Below, one piece after another: positions 51,901 to 61,554 of a DNA stretch of 64,000 nucleotides. Position 1 is the stretch's first letter, and each line of letters opens with the position of its first letter. The DNA is from Russula earlei (Eukaryota; Basidiomycota; Agaricomycetes; Russulales; Russulaceae), in NCBI GenBank assembly GCA_025769875.1, contig JAGFNK010000029.1:124001-188000 (forward strand). The letters are read 5' to 3'. Made by a program: the position numbers and the translations under genes. Below the pieces are notes generated by a model. It did no database searches, was not told the origin of the DNA, and saw nothing but the letters and a program-made list of their open reading frames with translations.

Positions 51901-53126
51901 TAGAAGTCCACCAGATGGACGTTAAATCAGCATACCTCAATGGGGAACTAAAAGAAGAAATATTTATGGAACCCCCACCTGGTTTCGACATCCCCGAAGG
52001 CATGGTATTGCGCCTCATCAAAGCCCTGTATGGCACCAAACAAGGCGGCCGCGTCTGGTACGAAGACATCCGAGGCAAACTCGGCTCCATGGGTTATCAA
52101 CGCACGGAGGCCGACCACGCCGTCTTCACACGCACACATGATGGAGACCTCTCCATCATCGCCTTATACGTTGATGATATCATAATGGCATCTAAATCTA
52201 TGGAAACCATCAACAAAGACAAATCAGCCCTGAAACGGCACTACGAGATGACCGACCTTGGTGACATCTCCTGGATCTTGGGCATGCGAATCACACGGAA
52301 TCGCGATGCTGGTTGGATGGCCCTCTCTCAAGAAAAATATATCAATGAAATCCTAGAGAAGTATGGCAAAGCTGACGCACGCCCCATCAGCACACCAACA
52401 CTTGCGAACGAGCACCTCATGAAGCTCACCTCGCCTGAGATCAACGCCAAAACCTACCAAAGTGCTATTGGTGCACTTATGTACCCAATGCTTGGTACAC
52501 GTCCTGATCTTGCATACACTGTGGCAGCTCTTGGCCGACACGCTGCGAACCCAGGACCTGAACACCAGCGCGCACTTGATCGCGCGTTTCGATACCTCCG
52601 AGCCACCAGCACTCACCAGCTTGTTTTTCAACGAGGAGTCCCTGGTGGCACCATTTTGCATGGTTTCGTCGATGCAGACTGGGCCAGTGATGTGAATGAC
52701 CGCAAATCCACATCAGGCTTTGTATTCATGCTGGGAGGAGGAGCAATCAGCTGGAGTTCGAAAAAACAAAGCTCAGTTGCTCTTTCAAGCACTGAAGCCG
52801 AGTATATCGCCGCCGCGCATGCTACAAAAGAGTTAGTGTGGCTCAGACGCTTGCTGAGTGAACTAGGGACAAACCTTCACTCTCCAACCACTCTTCATGT
52901 GGACAACCAGTCCGCAATAGCCATCGCGCGGAACCCCGAGTTTCATGACAGGACCAAGCATATTGAAGTCCGACATCATTTTTTGCGGCACAAAGTTGAA
53001 AGCGAGGAGCTTTGCTTTCAGTACATCCCCACTGAGGACCAAACTGCTGATGTTTTGACCAAAGGACTTGCTCGAGAAAAGCATGAAAAGTTCTCCAGCG
53101 AGATGGGACTTCGCCACGCAGGCTGA
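48939..53126 (+). CDS. Copia Gag-Pol polyprotein, intact
   Basis: 1395 codons, ATG at 48939, no stop until 53124-53126. In order: Gag (FQFWKFRIRTVLKTRELWTVV..., residues 30-230), CCHC knuckle CTHCNIPGHDVKEC (about 249-262), protease WIVDSGASRTM (about 328-338), integrase zinc domain (WHRRLGHLN, CEPCIKGK, about 490-530) and core (FSDVCGKMP; DGGGEYIG; TPQHNGVAERMNR, about 555-665), RT (VVGSKWVFRIKRGPDG from about 926; ALYVDDIIMASK about 1075) and RNase H (FVDADWASD about 1244; SSTEAEYIAA about 1285). All catalytic motifs that I can check are present. One frame encodes Gag and Pol, as is common in copia elements, so Gag excess must come by another route. It would replicate via cytoplasmic particles and integrate its cDNA. 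Confidence 0.96.
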   Translation: MSTSTSPPNSGNAPSAGAVKTTSKANSRHYDVPFLDDEGTEFQFWKFRIRTVLKTRELWTVVDGTYTKPNPSSDPTGSEDWLYRDREAHAQICLTLKNEPLNSVLDAKTAKECWDKLSARYEGTGEQSITHLIEELFRGTLSEDEPVEPQLNRLLRCSRTLATLGFSIEDKLLAYILLQTLPDSMATLKTILCTTKVSEISTDFIKSQIINEEQRRVNASGTSATAFFAKAAKKAKGKNKQKDKTKHCTHCNIPGHDVKECRKLKKEQAKAATPASTAAATSSSAKVAVAETTSDDVQLFSAIATDPSSYPNAAFALRAHTIQPSQYCWIVDSGASRTMSCNREWFSTFSTLTPPTRITLGDDSVIHATGFGRIPVRMNANGHWHNAILRDVLFVPELNGNLLSVAQLSRCGADIHFTGKSCQLFNQKGMLTCNGQIQGKLYVMNMRTVTPETARIARVKSFPAEGEDMQSTDETALIARCTASKADIDTWHRRLGHLNVDTVVRMVRKGMVKGMEISNSAPTTLCEPCIKGKQTRLDIQKSTETRANTVLGRVFSDVCGKMPTRSHKGFEYFVTFTDDKSRKVFVEGLRHKSDVARHLKAFIARAELETGHRMKVLRSDGGGEYIGHEVKNHLESKGIRQELTTPDTPQHNGVAERMNRTLLDKVRAMLSDAGLPESFWYVALQHAALLHNVSPTRALGDITPEEAWSENKPDVSRLRVFGSRAFVHIPTKKRSKLAAKSLVCTFLGYAQNHKAYHLIHRPSHRFLESRDVIFDEGGPVKSFERVIIQTDDTDDMDTADEPIITPQTETPLSEALSESESEVEETLTIQPPAPPEPISSRPKRTLRAPIRDDDPRYSVTSYGSRKRPTEHANAALDITMNDPRTYAQAMARPDAAEWEVACEEERRSFERMGVYEIAPRPKDRKVVGSKWVFRIKRGPDGSTQKYKARVVAQGFTQVEGIDYDETFAPVAKFASLRTVLALAAERDLEVHQMDVKSAYLNGELKEEIFMEPPPGFDIPEGMVLRLIKALYGTKQGGRVWYEDIRGKLGSMGYQRTEADHAVFTRTHDGDLSIIALYVDDIIMASKSMETINKDKSALKRHYEMTDLGDISWILGMRITRNRDAGWMALSQEKYINEILEKYGKADARPISTPTLANEHLMKLTSPEINAKTYQSAIGALMYPMLGTRPDLAYTVAALGRHAANPGPEHQRALDRAFRYLRATSTHQLVFQRGVPGGTILHGFVDADWASDVNDRKSTSGFVFMLGGGAISWSSKKQSSVALSSTEAEYIAAAHATKELVWLRRLLSELGTNLHSPTTLHVDNQSAIAIARNPEFHDRTKHIEVRHHFLRHKVESEELCFQYIPTEDQTADVLTKGLAREKHEKFSSEMGLRHAG

Positions 53127-53133
53127 GGGGGCG

Positions 53134-53381
53134 TGTTGGAGTTGTGGCCAGCCACAGCGTGACGAGTCAGTCATGTGCTCACGTGGCGCGTGACAAACAA
53201 GCGCAAATGTATATAGTTCGTTTTACGGAATTTTCTCGTCCCTCAGTCTTCTACAATAAGACTGAGGTCAGTCACACACTCATTTACTTCGCACACGTAA
53301 CTGATTACTCCTTTAGTATTCGCTACAGGTTAGAACACTCCTTAATATAGTCTTCTACAATAAGACTGAGTATTCGCTACA
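53134..53381 (+). repeat. 3' LTR of the intact copia element
   Basis: Identical by eye to 48610-48857 over all 248 bp. Preceded by GAGGGGGCG and followed by the target duplication GGCCA. Confidence 0.95.
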
Positions 53382-53386
53382 GGCCA

Positions 53387-53595
53387 GCACTGCCACACTT
53401 GGGCTGGGCAGTGTGATGGCACTTGTGGGCAATGATGAGGGGAGGGCATACACTGCCACTGGGCCAAGGGAGGGAGCAGTTGCAGGGGGTGCACATGCCT
53501 GAGAATGTGCAGCTTGGGCCTGCACATTGGCCATGATGGAGAGGGCATCAGATTTGGTGCACTTACCTGAGTGTTCCCCCCAGCATACAGGTTGC
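53387..53595. other. Unassigned flank of the copia insertion
   Basis: The minus strand reads as an open, Ala/Pro/Ser-rich stretch (TKSDALSIMANVQAQAAHS...), possibly the tail of an old gag; the evidence is weak. It ends where the LTR C copy starts. Confidence 0.3.
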
Positions 53596-54150
53596 TGTGT
53601 TATGGTGTTGTGGCCATTGGAGCATTAGCTCAATTCAATGAGGCCAAGTCCCTGTGACTTGGTTCAATGTTTCAATGGGGCTGGCTCAAAGAGGCCAGTT
53701 CAAAAGGTTTAGCATCTCAAGATTTAAGTCAAGGATGACCTAATCTGCAGACAGAGTTGGTCTTCTAGTAATTTCACAGAAGAGGAGAACAAGGATAGAG
53801 CAAGAGAGGAGTAAGAGGAACACAAGGGTTCCTCTTAGTGTGTTGAGGTTAAGCAAGGTATAAGCTAGCACAAGCAAGTTGTGATTGAGAGAGGATACAG
53901 GGCAAGGGATGCAACAGGAAATGGGACAAAGCTAAGCTTGGGGCATTCCCCAGCTTTTACAGGCCCTTAAATACTGTATCTAGTGAGGCTGTATAGTACC
54001 ATATGTGGAACAATAGATAGAAACTAACCAGTAGCAAAAAACAGATCAGACAGTAGGTGAAACACCAAAGATGAAACAACAAGGGGTCAATCAAGATCAA
54101 GGGATGAAACGGTAACTGAGGCTGAGTGAAGAAGGCAGATTACAACAACA
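53596..54150 (-). repeat. LTR C copy (555 bp)
   Basis: Minus-strand counterpart of 1156-1716: shared GTATTTAAG, GGGGAATGCCCC, AAGCTTAGC and a CATAACACA end. Its 5' side abuts a protease fragment of another element and the 5-bp flanks (gttgc / ctcca) do not match. Confidence 0.75.
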
Positions 54151-54684
54151 CTCCAAATCAGTATGATACAAAGAGAAATCAATTACCCCAAAGTTATTAC
54201 CAAAAATATTTGCTCCCCATCCATTTCCTGGAAAGTTACCCTTGTGGGGAAAATGAATGGCAAAGAAATTGGTGCAAGAGCCCTACTTGACAGTGGGGCA
54301 GAAGGAATGATAATTCATGAACAATTTGCACAAAAATACCACCTTCACCTTTGAGCAATGACCAAACCCCTTCCAGCACAAAATGTGGATGGAACACAGA
54401 ATACCAATGGACTAATACATTTTAGCAGCATCCAAAGACTTCAAATTCAAGCACACATGGGTGATAGTCATGATGAACCAGCAGAATTCCTTGTCACTAA
54501 CATTGGAGACCACAACATAATCTTAGGAACAGATTGGTTATGACACCATAACCCAGATATCAATTGGGCAAATGATACAATCACACTGAAGAACTGCCCC
54601 TGAAACTGCCTTACCACACACCCAAGCATAACCATTGCATCTGCATCCGGAATGCAGGATTACCAAATACAAGCACTTACTTTC
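54151..54684 (+). pseudogene. Gypsy protease fragment related to element A
   Basis: MIQREINYPKVITKN, GARALLDSGAEGMIIHEQFAQKY, KPLPAQNVDGTQNTNG and IGDHNIILGTDWL match the element A protease at 23413-23850 at high identity. In-frame stops at 54352-54354 and 54541-54543 are TGA where element A has CGA (HLRTM, WLRHH), a direct example of CGA to TGA change. It is cut on the right by an LTR A copy. Confidence 0.85.
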
Positions 54685-55459
54685 TGTTATGAACCAAGGC
54701 CAGGCCCTGGCCGAAGATTGTCCCATTTCACTCAAGAAAGACCTCTCACTCTGCATTGCCAACTCCTTTCCATTTTCTGGGCTACCCCTCCTGCGGTACA
54801 AGATATCGCTATTGCAAAGGCACTATAACTTGACCAGGCACCCATTTCCTAATTGGGTAATCATCGCGTGGCAGCCACATGGTCACCCAGCCACCAAGAA
54901 CCTGAAACAGTGGCACAAACTCTTAGAAACTGTTGCATAACTCATCTGACGTCATCAAGGCTCCAATGACATCATAGCTGACTGAGCAACTCCACAGTGA
55001 CCTCATAGGCTCACTAAGCGCTCAGTAAGCCTGAAACTTGACACAAGTGAGTTTATGCCTCTGTAGTCCTATTGGATGGTACCAAAGGGTCTAGAATAGT
55101 TCCAGTTCTTTGTAATCGACCCTGTACACTGTATATAAGCCCCAATGAAGCATGGCAGTCGTCAGACTGTCCATTTGTGATACTCTCATCTTCCTGGGTA
55201 CTCCCCCGCGACCGCTCAGTCTAAAGATTCCCCTCACCTCCAAGGTACTCTTTAACAACCGCCTTGTTTAAAGCCCCCTCGCTACACTGGCCTCCAGCCT
55301 TTGCCTCTGTCTCTTGCAACACCTACCAGTCCCCATCTGGTACCTCCTCATTGTTTGGCTTGTCCTCTTGTTCAACACCACCTTCACCGCGTACCATCTG
55401 TTCTGACCCTTGCTCACCTGCTCCTGAGTCCTTAGTGATCAGCAGTACATGTCTTGACA
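54685..55459 (+). repeat. LTR A copy with internal deletion (775 bp)
   Basis: TGTTATGAACC...GTCTTGACA. Compared with the 830-bp copies it lacks about 55 bp in U3 that includes two of the TGACATCA-like octamers. CpG sites are often TpG/CpA here (for example the donor GTACGT is GTACAT). Confidence 0.82.
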
Positions 55460-56184
55460 TCTTTCACATAGAGTAGTGACTTAGTTTTGAGAGAATGAGA
55501 ATTGTGTGAATTCTTTTAGAAAGTAAGTACCTATACTATGAGATCCCTATGCATAGTACTCACAGCCAATCCCAATGGCATACACTTCCTAGGTACATGA
55601 ATAAACACTATTCCTGCTGTAGCCCTGCAGGACTTGAACCTCCTACAGTCCACTAAGGGACTTGAACCCTAAGTACCTTTGCCCTTTCCCAAGTTGGTAG
55701 TACAGCCATACCAGTTGGTAAGTAATCAATGATCGATCACTAAGGTGCATCGGTCAGTGAATCAGTAAGCAATCAGTAAGAAGAAATGAGTAAGCAGGCA
55801 TAGGTAAGCAAACAGACAGGGATGCAAATTGAATCCTAACAACTGTCTTATAGTTTGTTCTAAGGTTATTAGAGTTACCTAATAACATGTTCTAGGGCCT
55901 ATAGTATCTTCATTAGCATCCAATGTAGGGCACTTGAGGTCATTCTAGAGGGCCTTTAGGGAGCCTTTAATATTGTCTTTATTGCTAGAAGGGTTACTAC
56001 TAAGTAGGGCTTGCTGTATGTCAATTGTGCCTAGAATCAATCACACAACAATGCATGCACAATATTGTGGACACCTCTATGCACCCCTTTTGCTCATGTG
56101 AACAGGGTGGCATCATAGAGGCTGGGTTTCCTCTAATAAGGAAGGGTCCTTCAAGGGCCCTCTCTGGGAAATGGTTCATGACAC
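55460..56184 (-). repeat. LTR B-like remnant and other decayed LTR sequence
   Basis: Between about 55860 and 56184 the minus strand starts TGTCATGAACCATTTCCC and GAGAGGGCCCTTGAAGG, matching the start of LTR B (58784). Between 55700 and 55830 are GTAAGCAATCAGTAAG repeats like those in the LTR-like insertion at 3175. No gene seen. Confidence 0.5.
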
Positions 56185-57960
56185 TCTTAAAACTCATTGC
56201 ATAACTCATATGATGTCATCTAGTCATGGCTGACTGAGCAGCTCCACACTGACATCATCTACTCACCAAGCACTCCACAGTGACATCATTATGGTGTCAT
56301 TGCTCCACAATGATCAGTAATATGCTCAGTCAGCCCTAAATCTGACACAAGCAAGTTTATGCCTCCACAACCCTATTGGATGGTACCAAAGAGTCTAGAA
56401 TTAGGGATGTGCCCAGCCCGGCCTCAGGCCGTGAGCCGGGCCAAGCCAGGCCGAAATAGGCTGGGCCGAGCTGGGCCAAAGTGACGGCTTCGTGACAGCT
56501 TTGGCCTGGCCTGTGATTTGAAAAGCCAAAGCCGGGCTGTCAAGCCCCGGCTTTGACCATTTGGGGTAATCATCAAACTTAAAATTTATGAACTTTGCAT
56601 GGACATGGACACCATGTTCCCTGTCGTTTTTCATCAGTCGTATCTGTGCTTCCCTCTCAACCTTCCTTTTTGCTTGAGTCAAGTACATGTACAATGTAAG
56701 CCTTGGTGGCCTATATGTCAATGTGCAATGCTCAGTTGCTCAGTTGCATTGGTTGCTCATAATCCCTTTCCTCGGTCTTAGATCGCTTCGTCCCGCAGCG
56801 TACCATGTTGTACACTGGACTTCACTCATTCCACATGTATAATCCATGCTCTTACCATGCCTCATCATGCTTTCCAGAACATAACGACTCCATAATATAT
56901 TTGATATTTAAATACAAAAGTACTATTCTAAAGTCCTCCTACTGCGAATCTGTGAGCGCGAGGCAATGCAGGCGATGATGTCAGGGGCGAGACGTTATGG
57001 GCAGCGAGCCCTCGAATATGGTGGCAATGACAATGGGCGAGGCGCTGTGGGCAGCGAGCCCTCGGGTAAGAGGATGGTGACTGATGACGAACGCGTCATA
57101 CTGAGTCTGTGCGTAGACGTGTGGCGGACGCGAAGACGATGCTTGAGGGATGGTCTTGGGAGGGCGCGATGCGCAGCTGGACGGTGATGGTGTCGTGCCG
57201 TAGGTCGAAGTGTGGGGAGGAGCCGTGCTCCGACTTGAAGACCGAAGGGATGAAGGTGTTGAGTGCCAAGGCGAGTGACGTCTGACGTCGACAGTGATCG
57301 AATTGAGCCATTGTCGTAGTCTGCTGACATGGAGTGGGCAACGCTGGTGGGGATGACGTCGAGAGTGGGAACTGCAAGGAAAGGTGAGTGAGGTGAAAGG
57401 AATGACGATAGTTGGAAGGAGGGATGTGAGTGGGATGAAAGACGAAGAGAAAGTTAACACGTGGCGCGCAAGGGGCCTGGTACAAGTCATGTGGCCAGCG
57501 GGTTCAAATACAGAAAATATTACAGTACAAAAGCCGTGGCCTAGGCCAGGCCAAGCTGGAGCCAAGCTGGGGTTGACGGCTTTGGCCCGGCCTGGGGTTT
57601 TAGAAAGCCAAAGCTGCCTTGGGCCGAGCCAAAGCTGGGGCTTTCAGGCCAAGCCGGGCCGTAAAAACCCTATCTAGAATAGTCCCTATAGTTTGTAATC
57701 AACCCTGTACACAGTATATAAGCCCCAATGTAGCATGGCAGTTGTCAGACTGTCCATTTGTGATACTCTCTTTCCAAAGTACTCCTCAGTGACTGCTTTG
57801 TTTAAAGTCCCTTGCTCTCCAAGGTACTCCTTTATGACTGCCTTGTCTCAAGCCTTTAACACTAGCCTCCAGCCTTTGTCTCTGCCTCCTGCAACATGTA
57901 CCAGTCCCCATCTGGTACCTTCTTGTTGTTTGGTTCATCCTCTTGTTCAACATGTTATAT
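56185..57960 (+). repeat. LTR A copy split by a hAT-like element
   Basis: 56185-56401 and 57681-57960 are two consecutive parts of one decayed LTR A (TGATGTCATC..., GTATATAAGCCCC, AGACTGTCCATTTG). The 5' end is lost, and the 3' end is cut by LTR D at 57961. The break coincides exactly with the target duplication of the inserted element. Confidence 0.82.
56402..57672. mobile_element. Non-autonomous hAT-like DNA transposon (1,271 bp)
   Basis: Flanked by a perfect 8-bp duplication TCTAGAAT (56394-56401 and 57673-57680) that is single in the uninterrupted LTR A copies (GAGTCTAGAATAGTCCC). Ends are TAGGG...CCCTA, and both subterminal regions are packed with GGCC/AAGCC/GGCTTT motifs in mirrored orientation. 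An 8-bp duplication with TAGGG/CAGGG ends is typical of hAT elements. No transposase; internal open frames are GC-rich without motifs. Confidence 0.85.
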
Positions 57961-58459
57961 TGTCACCGACTAGGGGTGGTATTGCTGACAAATTGTTTCA
58001 CGTGTGAGATATGCGCACTGAGTCGAGCGAGAGCAATTAGTTCTCACAAGTTTCGGGGATCTTGGAGACAACACAGTGAAGGCTAGTGTGTTCCGCGGAG
58101 AGGAAATATAACTGGATGTGTCTTCACGTCTGAAGACTTAGAGAATGGAGAAGATTTCTGAGTCAATTGCTTGATTCCCTGCAAGCCTACAGTCCCGAAG
58201 CTAGAATCCAGTGATATTTCACAAGAGAACAAGCTTAGGGCTTGTTCTCTTCTACAGACAGGTTTATATAGACAATGTATCCTATATCAAATGGTGGACA
58301 CAAGGTAACAGTGAGGCAATCGAGACTAGAACACAGTTGGAAAGTAGTGGTACATGCGAGGTCAAGTGAGTCATGAAAACACGCGGGAATTGTCAGGTCT
58401 GTCCGGGTAGGACTTGTCCGGTTGCCTGGTCCTGGTCCGAGGAACTGATACTTGTGACA
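57961..58459 (-). repeat. LTR D copy, 3' LTR position
   Basis: 499 bp, matching 13675-14171, with minus-strand TATATAA and the GAACAAGC/GCTTGTTC inverted repeat. On its upstream (right) side the minus strand has AACAAGGGGGTGA immediately before TGTCACAAG, a clear polypurine tract. Confidence 0.82.
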
Positions 58460-58477
58460 TCACCCCCTTGTTAACGT

Positions 58478-58777
58478 CTAAGCAGTATAAGGGAGGATGG
58501 TTGATTGACAGCGATGAGTGTGGAAGTGGAGTTGGTCGCGAGGGACTTGACATATTTTGTCAGTCTTGCATCGTTGGTGTGGGTTTCTGCAACGGTCAGC
58601 TATGTGTCCGTGACGATTGCAAAGGACACAAATGGCGATCTTGGGGCATTCGAACATGTCATGCCCTCCATCGTGACACCAGGCACATTTGTCTGAGAGT
58701 TGGGGAAGGAATTGGTACCACGGGTCTAACAAGGCCTCTTTGGCGTCTTTGTGCTCCTGGTCAGTAAGTTGGGGCAT
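58478..58777 (-). pseudogene. Gypsy 3' ORF fragment with two zinc knuckles
   Basis: Minus-strand frame ending just upstream of the polypurine tract. It has two adjacent CCHC knuckles, CAWCHDGGHDMFEC and CVLCNRHGHIADRC. Its position, last ORF before the 3' LTR, parallels the CCHC extension after the chromodomain in element E (15658-17556). The upstream part is lost at the LTR B junction (58784). Confidence 0.6.
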
Positions 58778-58783
58778 GGTTCC

Positions 58784-59594
58784 TGTCGTGAACCATTCTC
58801 CGGAGAGGGCCCTTGAAGGACCCTTCTAGCAACAAAGGACAGTATTAGGGCCTTCCTAAGGACCCTTTGGAACGACTCTAGGAGCTCTACAATAGGCACT
58901 AACCTAGTATCAAAGGCCCTACAATGCGTTATTAGACCAACTCTAATAACTATAGAATGAACTATAAAGGCAATACTAAGGACCTTAATAGAAGTATTAG
59001 GGTCGACTCTAAGGACCCTAATAGAACTATATAAGGGCCTTATAAGATAGCACTATTCCCTAACCAAACTACAAGTCCTCAAATGACCAGCCCTAAACTA
59101 ACTAAACAGAAAATGAATCAGGTGCTTGCATGTGCACTAAAGCAGTGAACACGTGGACAATGAAAGCTCTTACTCATCAAGAGAAGCCTTCTTACTCAGC
59201 AGCTTACTGAGCATGACTGAGCATGCTCAGTAAGTGCACTCCGACTTCTTACTCATCACTCTATTGTGCTTGATAACAAGGTTATGACTTGTTCCCTATT
59301 TAGCAGTTCTCTTGTAGTATATAAGCGCTCAATAAAGTAGCGGACAGTCCTCAGACTGTCCATTTGTTTACGGCACTCTCCATCCCTGGGATACTCCTTT
59401 AAGGACCGTCCCCTTGTGACTATCCTGGCCTCTCCTCTGCATGACTGCTCAACTCTCACAGTAACAATACCTCTCTGGTATCTGTTACTACTCTGGACTC
59501 TACTTCTTGCCCACGCCATCTTGGACATTTATTGACTTGTCTTTGAGCTTATCCCTCGCTCTTGAACTGGATAGTTCAACAGTGAGTCTTGACA
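58784..59594 (+). repeat. LTR B, 5' LTR of a family B element (811 bp)
   Basis: TGTCGTGAACC...GTCTTGACA. TATATAA at 59318; GGACAGTC, loop CTCA, GACTGTCC (59342-59361) is a perfect stem at the predicted RNA start; AGACTGTCCA is at 59353-59362. U3 differs strongly from LTR A, but the R start, primer site and splice signals are shared. A near-perfect inverted repeat lies at 59203-59234. Confidence 0.82.
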
Positions 59595-59640
59595 TCTGGA
59601 CAGTCTCTCTCAACCCGTGCTGACCAGTCAACTCATCAAG
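59582..59640 (+). other. Candidate intron creating the ORF A start codon (copy iv)
   Basis: 59-nt segment GTGAGT...ATCAAG with branch-like CTGAC at 59620-59624. It starts 13 nt inside the LTR and contains the primer-binding site TGGACAGTCT (59597-59606). Joining 59581 (A) to 59641 (TG) makes ATG TCT GAC AAT. The donor is close to the consensus. Confidence 0.65.
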
Positions 59641-60490
59641 TGTCTGACAATATCCCGACCACTGGTTCTCCGGAGCCTCGCACTCCCGACATCCAACTAC
59701 TTTCCCTTCCCCAATCTCTCCCACTGGTTCCAACTCTATCTCCGCCACCTGGACTTCCCCCCATTGCAGTTCATCCCCTTCCAGGGACTTACATAGAGGA
59801 CAACCCTCTCAACGATCAAGAAAACATTCCCCTGGTCCCACCAGGTTTCTTTAATCCTCCGGACTGTGCGGAGTACGCCTTCCACCCCCACCAGTTTCAA
59901 GTTTATTCGCATCCGACACAACGAAGTAGAACACTGGCGCCCTTTGGAAGAAGCAGCGCGACGCGACACCCTTTCCACCATCCCTACTATAGGTCACTTG
60001 CTCCAGCGACCATCCACCGACATCTTTGTCTCCCCATTCCGGGCCAAAATCACCCACACTTTTGCAGTACTGCCTACCAACCGCGACCTCATCAAACAGT
60101 TTAACTTGGCAAGCTTTGAGGTGTGTAGTTCAGTAGGGATACACCCTCCGGACATTGACTTCCCCTTCAGTCGCCTCCACTACTTGTTTAACTCATCCAT
60201 ATATCATCATCTGGAGACACTGCCTACCATTTATCGATTCGCGTACCAAGGGTCTTTTATCCTTACTTCCATCCACAACTTCCTTGACGGCAGAGTCTAT
60301 TATTCATATGCTTACCTAAAGATAGCCGAGGGAGAATATATATCATTCGAGAACAGCTTCTCGAAACTCCTTAGACAACCTCCGTGTCTACCCTGCCTTG
60401 TCTCGCTTTTGTTTCCTTCCCCGTCTCCCTCTAAACCCTCTGCTTACTTTGGACCCTCTTCGCCCAAGTGTTGTCAACATTGCTACCTAG
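59641..60490 (+). pseudogene. Accessory ORF A of family B element (copy iv)
   Basis: After the proposed splice: MSDNIPTTGSPEPRTPD..., a Pro-rich N-terminus and PPGFFNPPDCAEYAFHPHQFQVY. One extra T near 59913 shifts the frame; then RHNEVEHWRPLEEAARRD, AKITHTFAVLPTN, GIHPPDIDFPFSRLHYLFN and LDGRVYYSYAYLKIAEGEY. A second 1-nt change near 60365 shifts out of frame; the ancestral stop is TAG at 60488-60490. The C-terminal half is nearly the same protein as copy i (731-1115). Broken, family unknown. Confidence 0.65.
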
Positions 60491-60495
60491 TGCAT

Positions 60496-60516
60496 AGTTC
60501 TTGAAAAGTAAGAACT
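60496..60516 (+). promoter_or_regulatory. Conserved ORF A/ORF B junction hairpin (copy iv)
   Basis: AGTTCTTG, loop AAAAG, TAAGAACT. The innermost pair is G-U in RNA where the other copies have A-U; the outermost is A-U where copy iii has G-C. The GTAAGA donor begins at 60508, in the loop's last base. Confidence 0.6.
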
Positions 60517-60561
60517 ACCCTTGTAACACTAGACTAAAAGAAATCAAAGCTTCGTCTGTAG
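60508..60561 (+). other. Candidate intron creating the ORF B start codon (copy iv)
   Basis: 54-nt segment GTAAGA...TCTGTAG. Joining 60507 (A) to 60562 makes ATG CCT CCG AGA, the start seen (as a genomic ATG) in copy i. Confidence 0.55.
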
Positions 60562-61554
60562 TGCCTCCGAGATTCACAGTTTCCCCCAACCCTCGGAGCA
60601 CTGACTCTGAGTACGACTCAGAAGACGACGCAATCCTCCATCAGCACAAGCTCATCGCTAACCACCTTCCCATCCTTCGGGACATTTACTTTCCCCCAGG
60701 TCTCCATCGTCAACATCTACGACCGACAACAAATTGAGATCTGGTCTCACAATGCCTACGTCCTCCAAGACTTGGTAGGCCTCCTTCCATTTGGACAAGT
60801 CCTCAATCAGATCCAATATGACTTATTCGTTGACACTCTTAATCACCTCGTCGAACCCACTCACCGCCAACTCTTGTTTTGGTATCTCTCCAACTCTAGA
60901 AACTTCGACAGAGAGCCAACTGGTATCCTCACCCTCACAGACAGCGACGAAAAGCTGTGGACTGAAGTTATCCTGCCCCAGCATTATGCTCTTGTCCAAG
61001 AACTATTGGAGGGTCAAGCCTCATACTATCTATCCCTCTTCACCCTCACGCACGAGCACATCTCGGTGCAGTATAATTACCTCCGCCTTAACAGATCCAC
61101 ACAAGGAGGACCTGCAACCCTCCAATTGGCTTACGTAGAAGGCAGAAGATACATTTACAACTGGAGAGAAGCTACCTGGACCCACGGCATCATCGATGCC
61201 CCCCAGAACCTCGTGGATCCTGCGGGGCTTTATTCTCCACCGCCAGCAGTTTACATGGGTCCCCCAGTCCCTGAAGAACTCTCCACCATCAGCCAACCTC
61301 TCACCCCTGTAGTGAGACGAACCCCAACCAGCAGCATCCGCACTCATTAGTCCCCTACACCAACTCGCCCCGGCGCCTGTCTCTGCCTTAGAGAGGTGTG
61401 CAATTGTGGCTTCCGACCCGACACGCCCCCCACGCCACCAGGAATAACCCTGTGGACCCTGGGAGATAGACACCTCCCACACCAACCACTCTGGCACCCT
61501 CTCACAGATGAAGAGGCCGCCGCTCTGCTTCTGCAGTTTCAAGCTCCCGAGTAG
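60562..61554 (+). pseudogene. Accessory ORF B of family B element (copy iv)
   Basis: PPRFTVSPNPRSTDSEYDSEDDAI, one extra base near 60700, then VLQDLVGLLPFGQVLNQIQYDLF, LNHLVEPTHRQLLFWYLSNSRN, DSDEKLWTEVILPQHYALVQ, HISVQYNYLRLNRSTQGGP and YIYNWREATW. A TAG at 61348-61350 interrupts, after which CxCx4CxC and GFRPDTPPTPPGITLW follow, to a stop at 61552-61554. Same order and cysteine spacing as the copy at 20361. Broken, unknown family. Confidence 0.65.

Larger units (their letters stand above)
48610..53381 (+). mobile_element. Intact, recent Ty1/copia retrotransposon
   Basis: Two 248-bp LTRs that read identically, flanked by a perfect 5-bp target duplication GGCCA (48605-48609 and 53382-53386), a single uninterrupted Gag-Pol frame, a primer-binding site and a purine-rich tract (GAGGGGGCG) before the 3' LTR. 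Identical LTRs imply recent insertion. It is CpG-rich, unlike the old gypsy elements. It may still be mobile. Confidence 0.95.

Noticed and set aside
49005..53174. Numerous minus-strand open frames within the copia Gag-Pol
   Set aside because: They are shadows of a GC-rich intact coding frame with all copia motifs.
54680..55465. CTTTC on both sides of the LTR A copy as a target duplication
   Set aside because: The right-hand CTTTC is one base away from the LTR end, and the sequence beyond does not continue the interrupted protease element. Probably chance.
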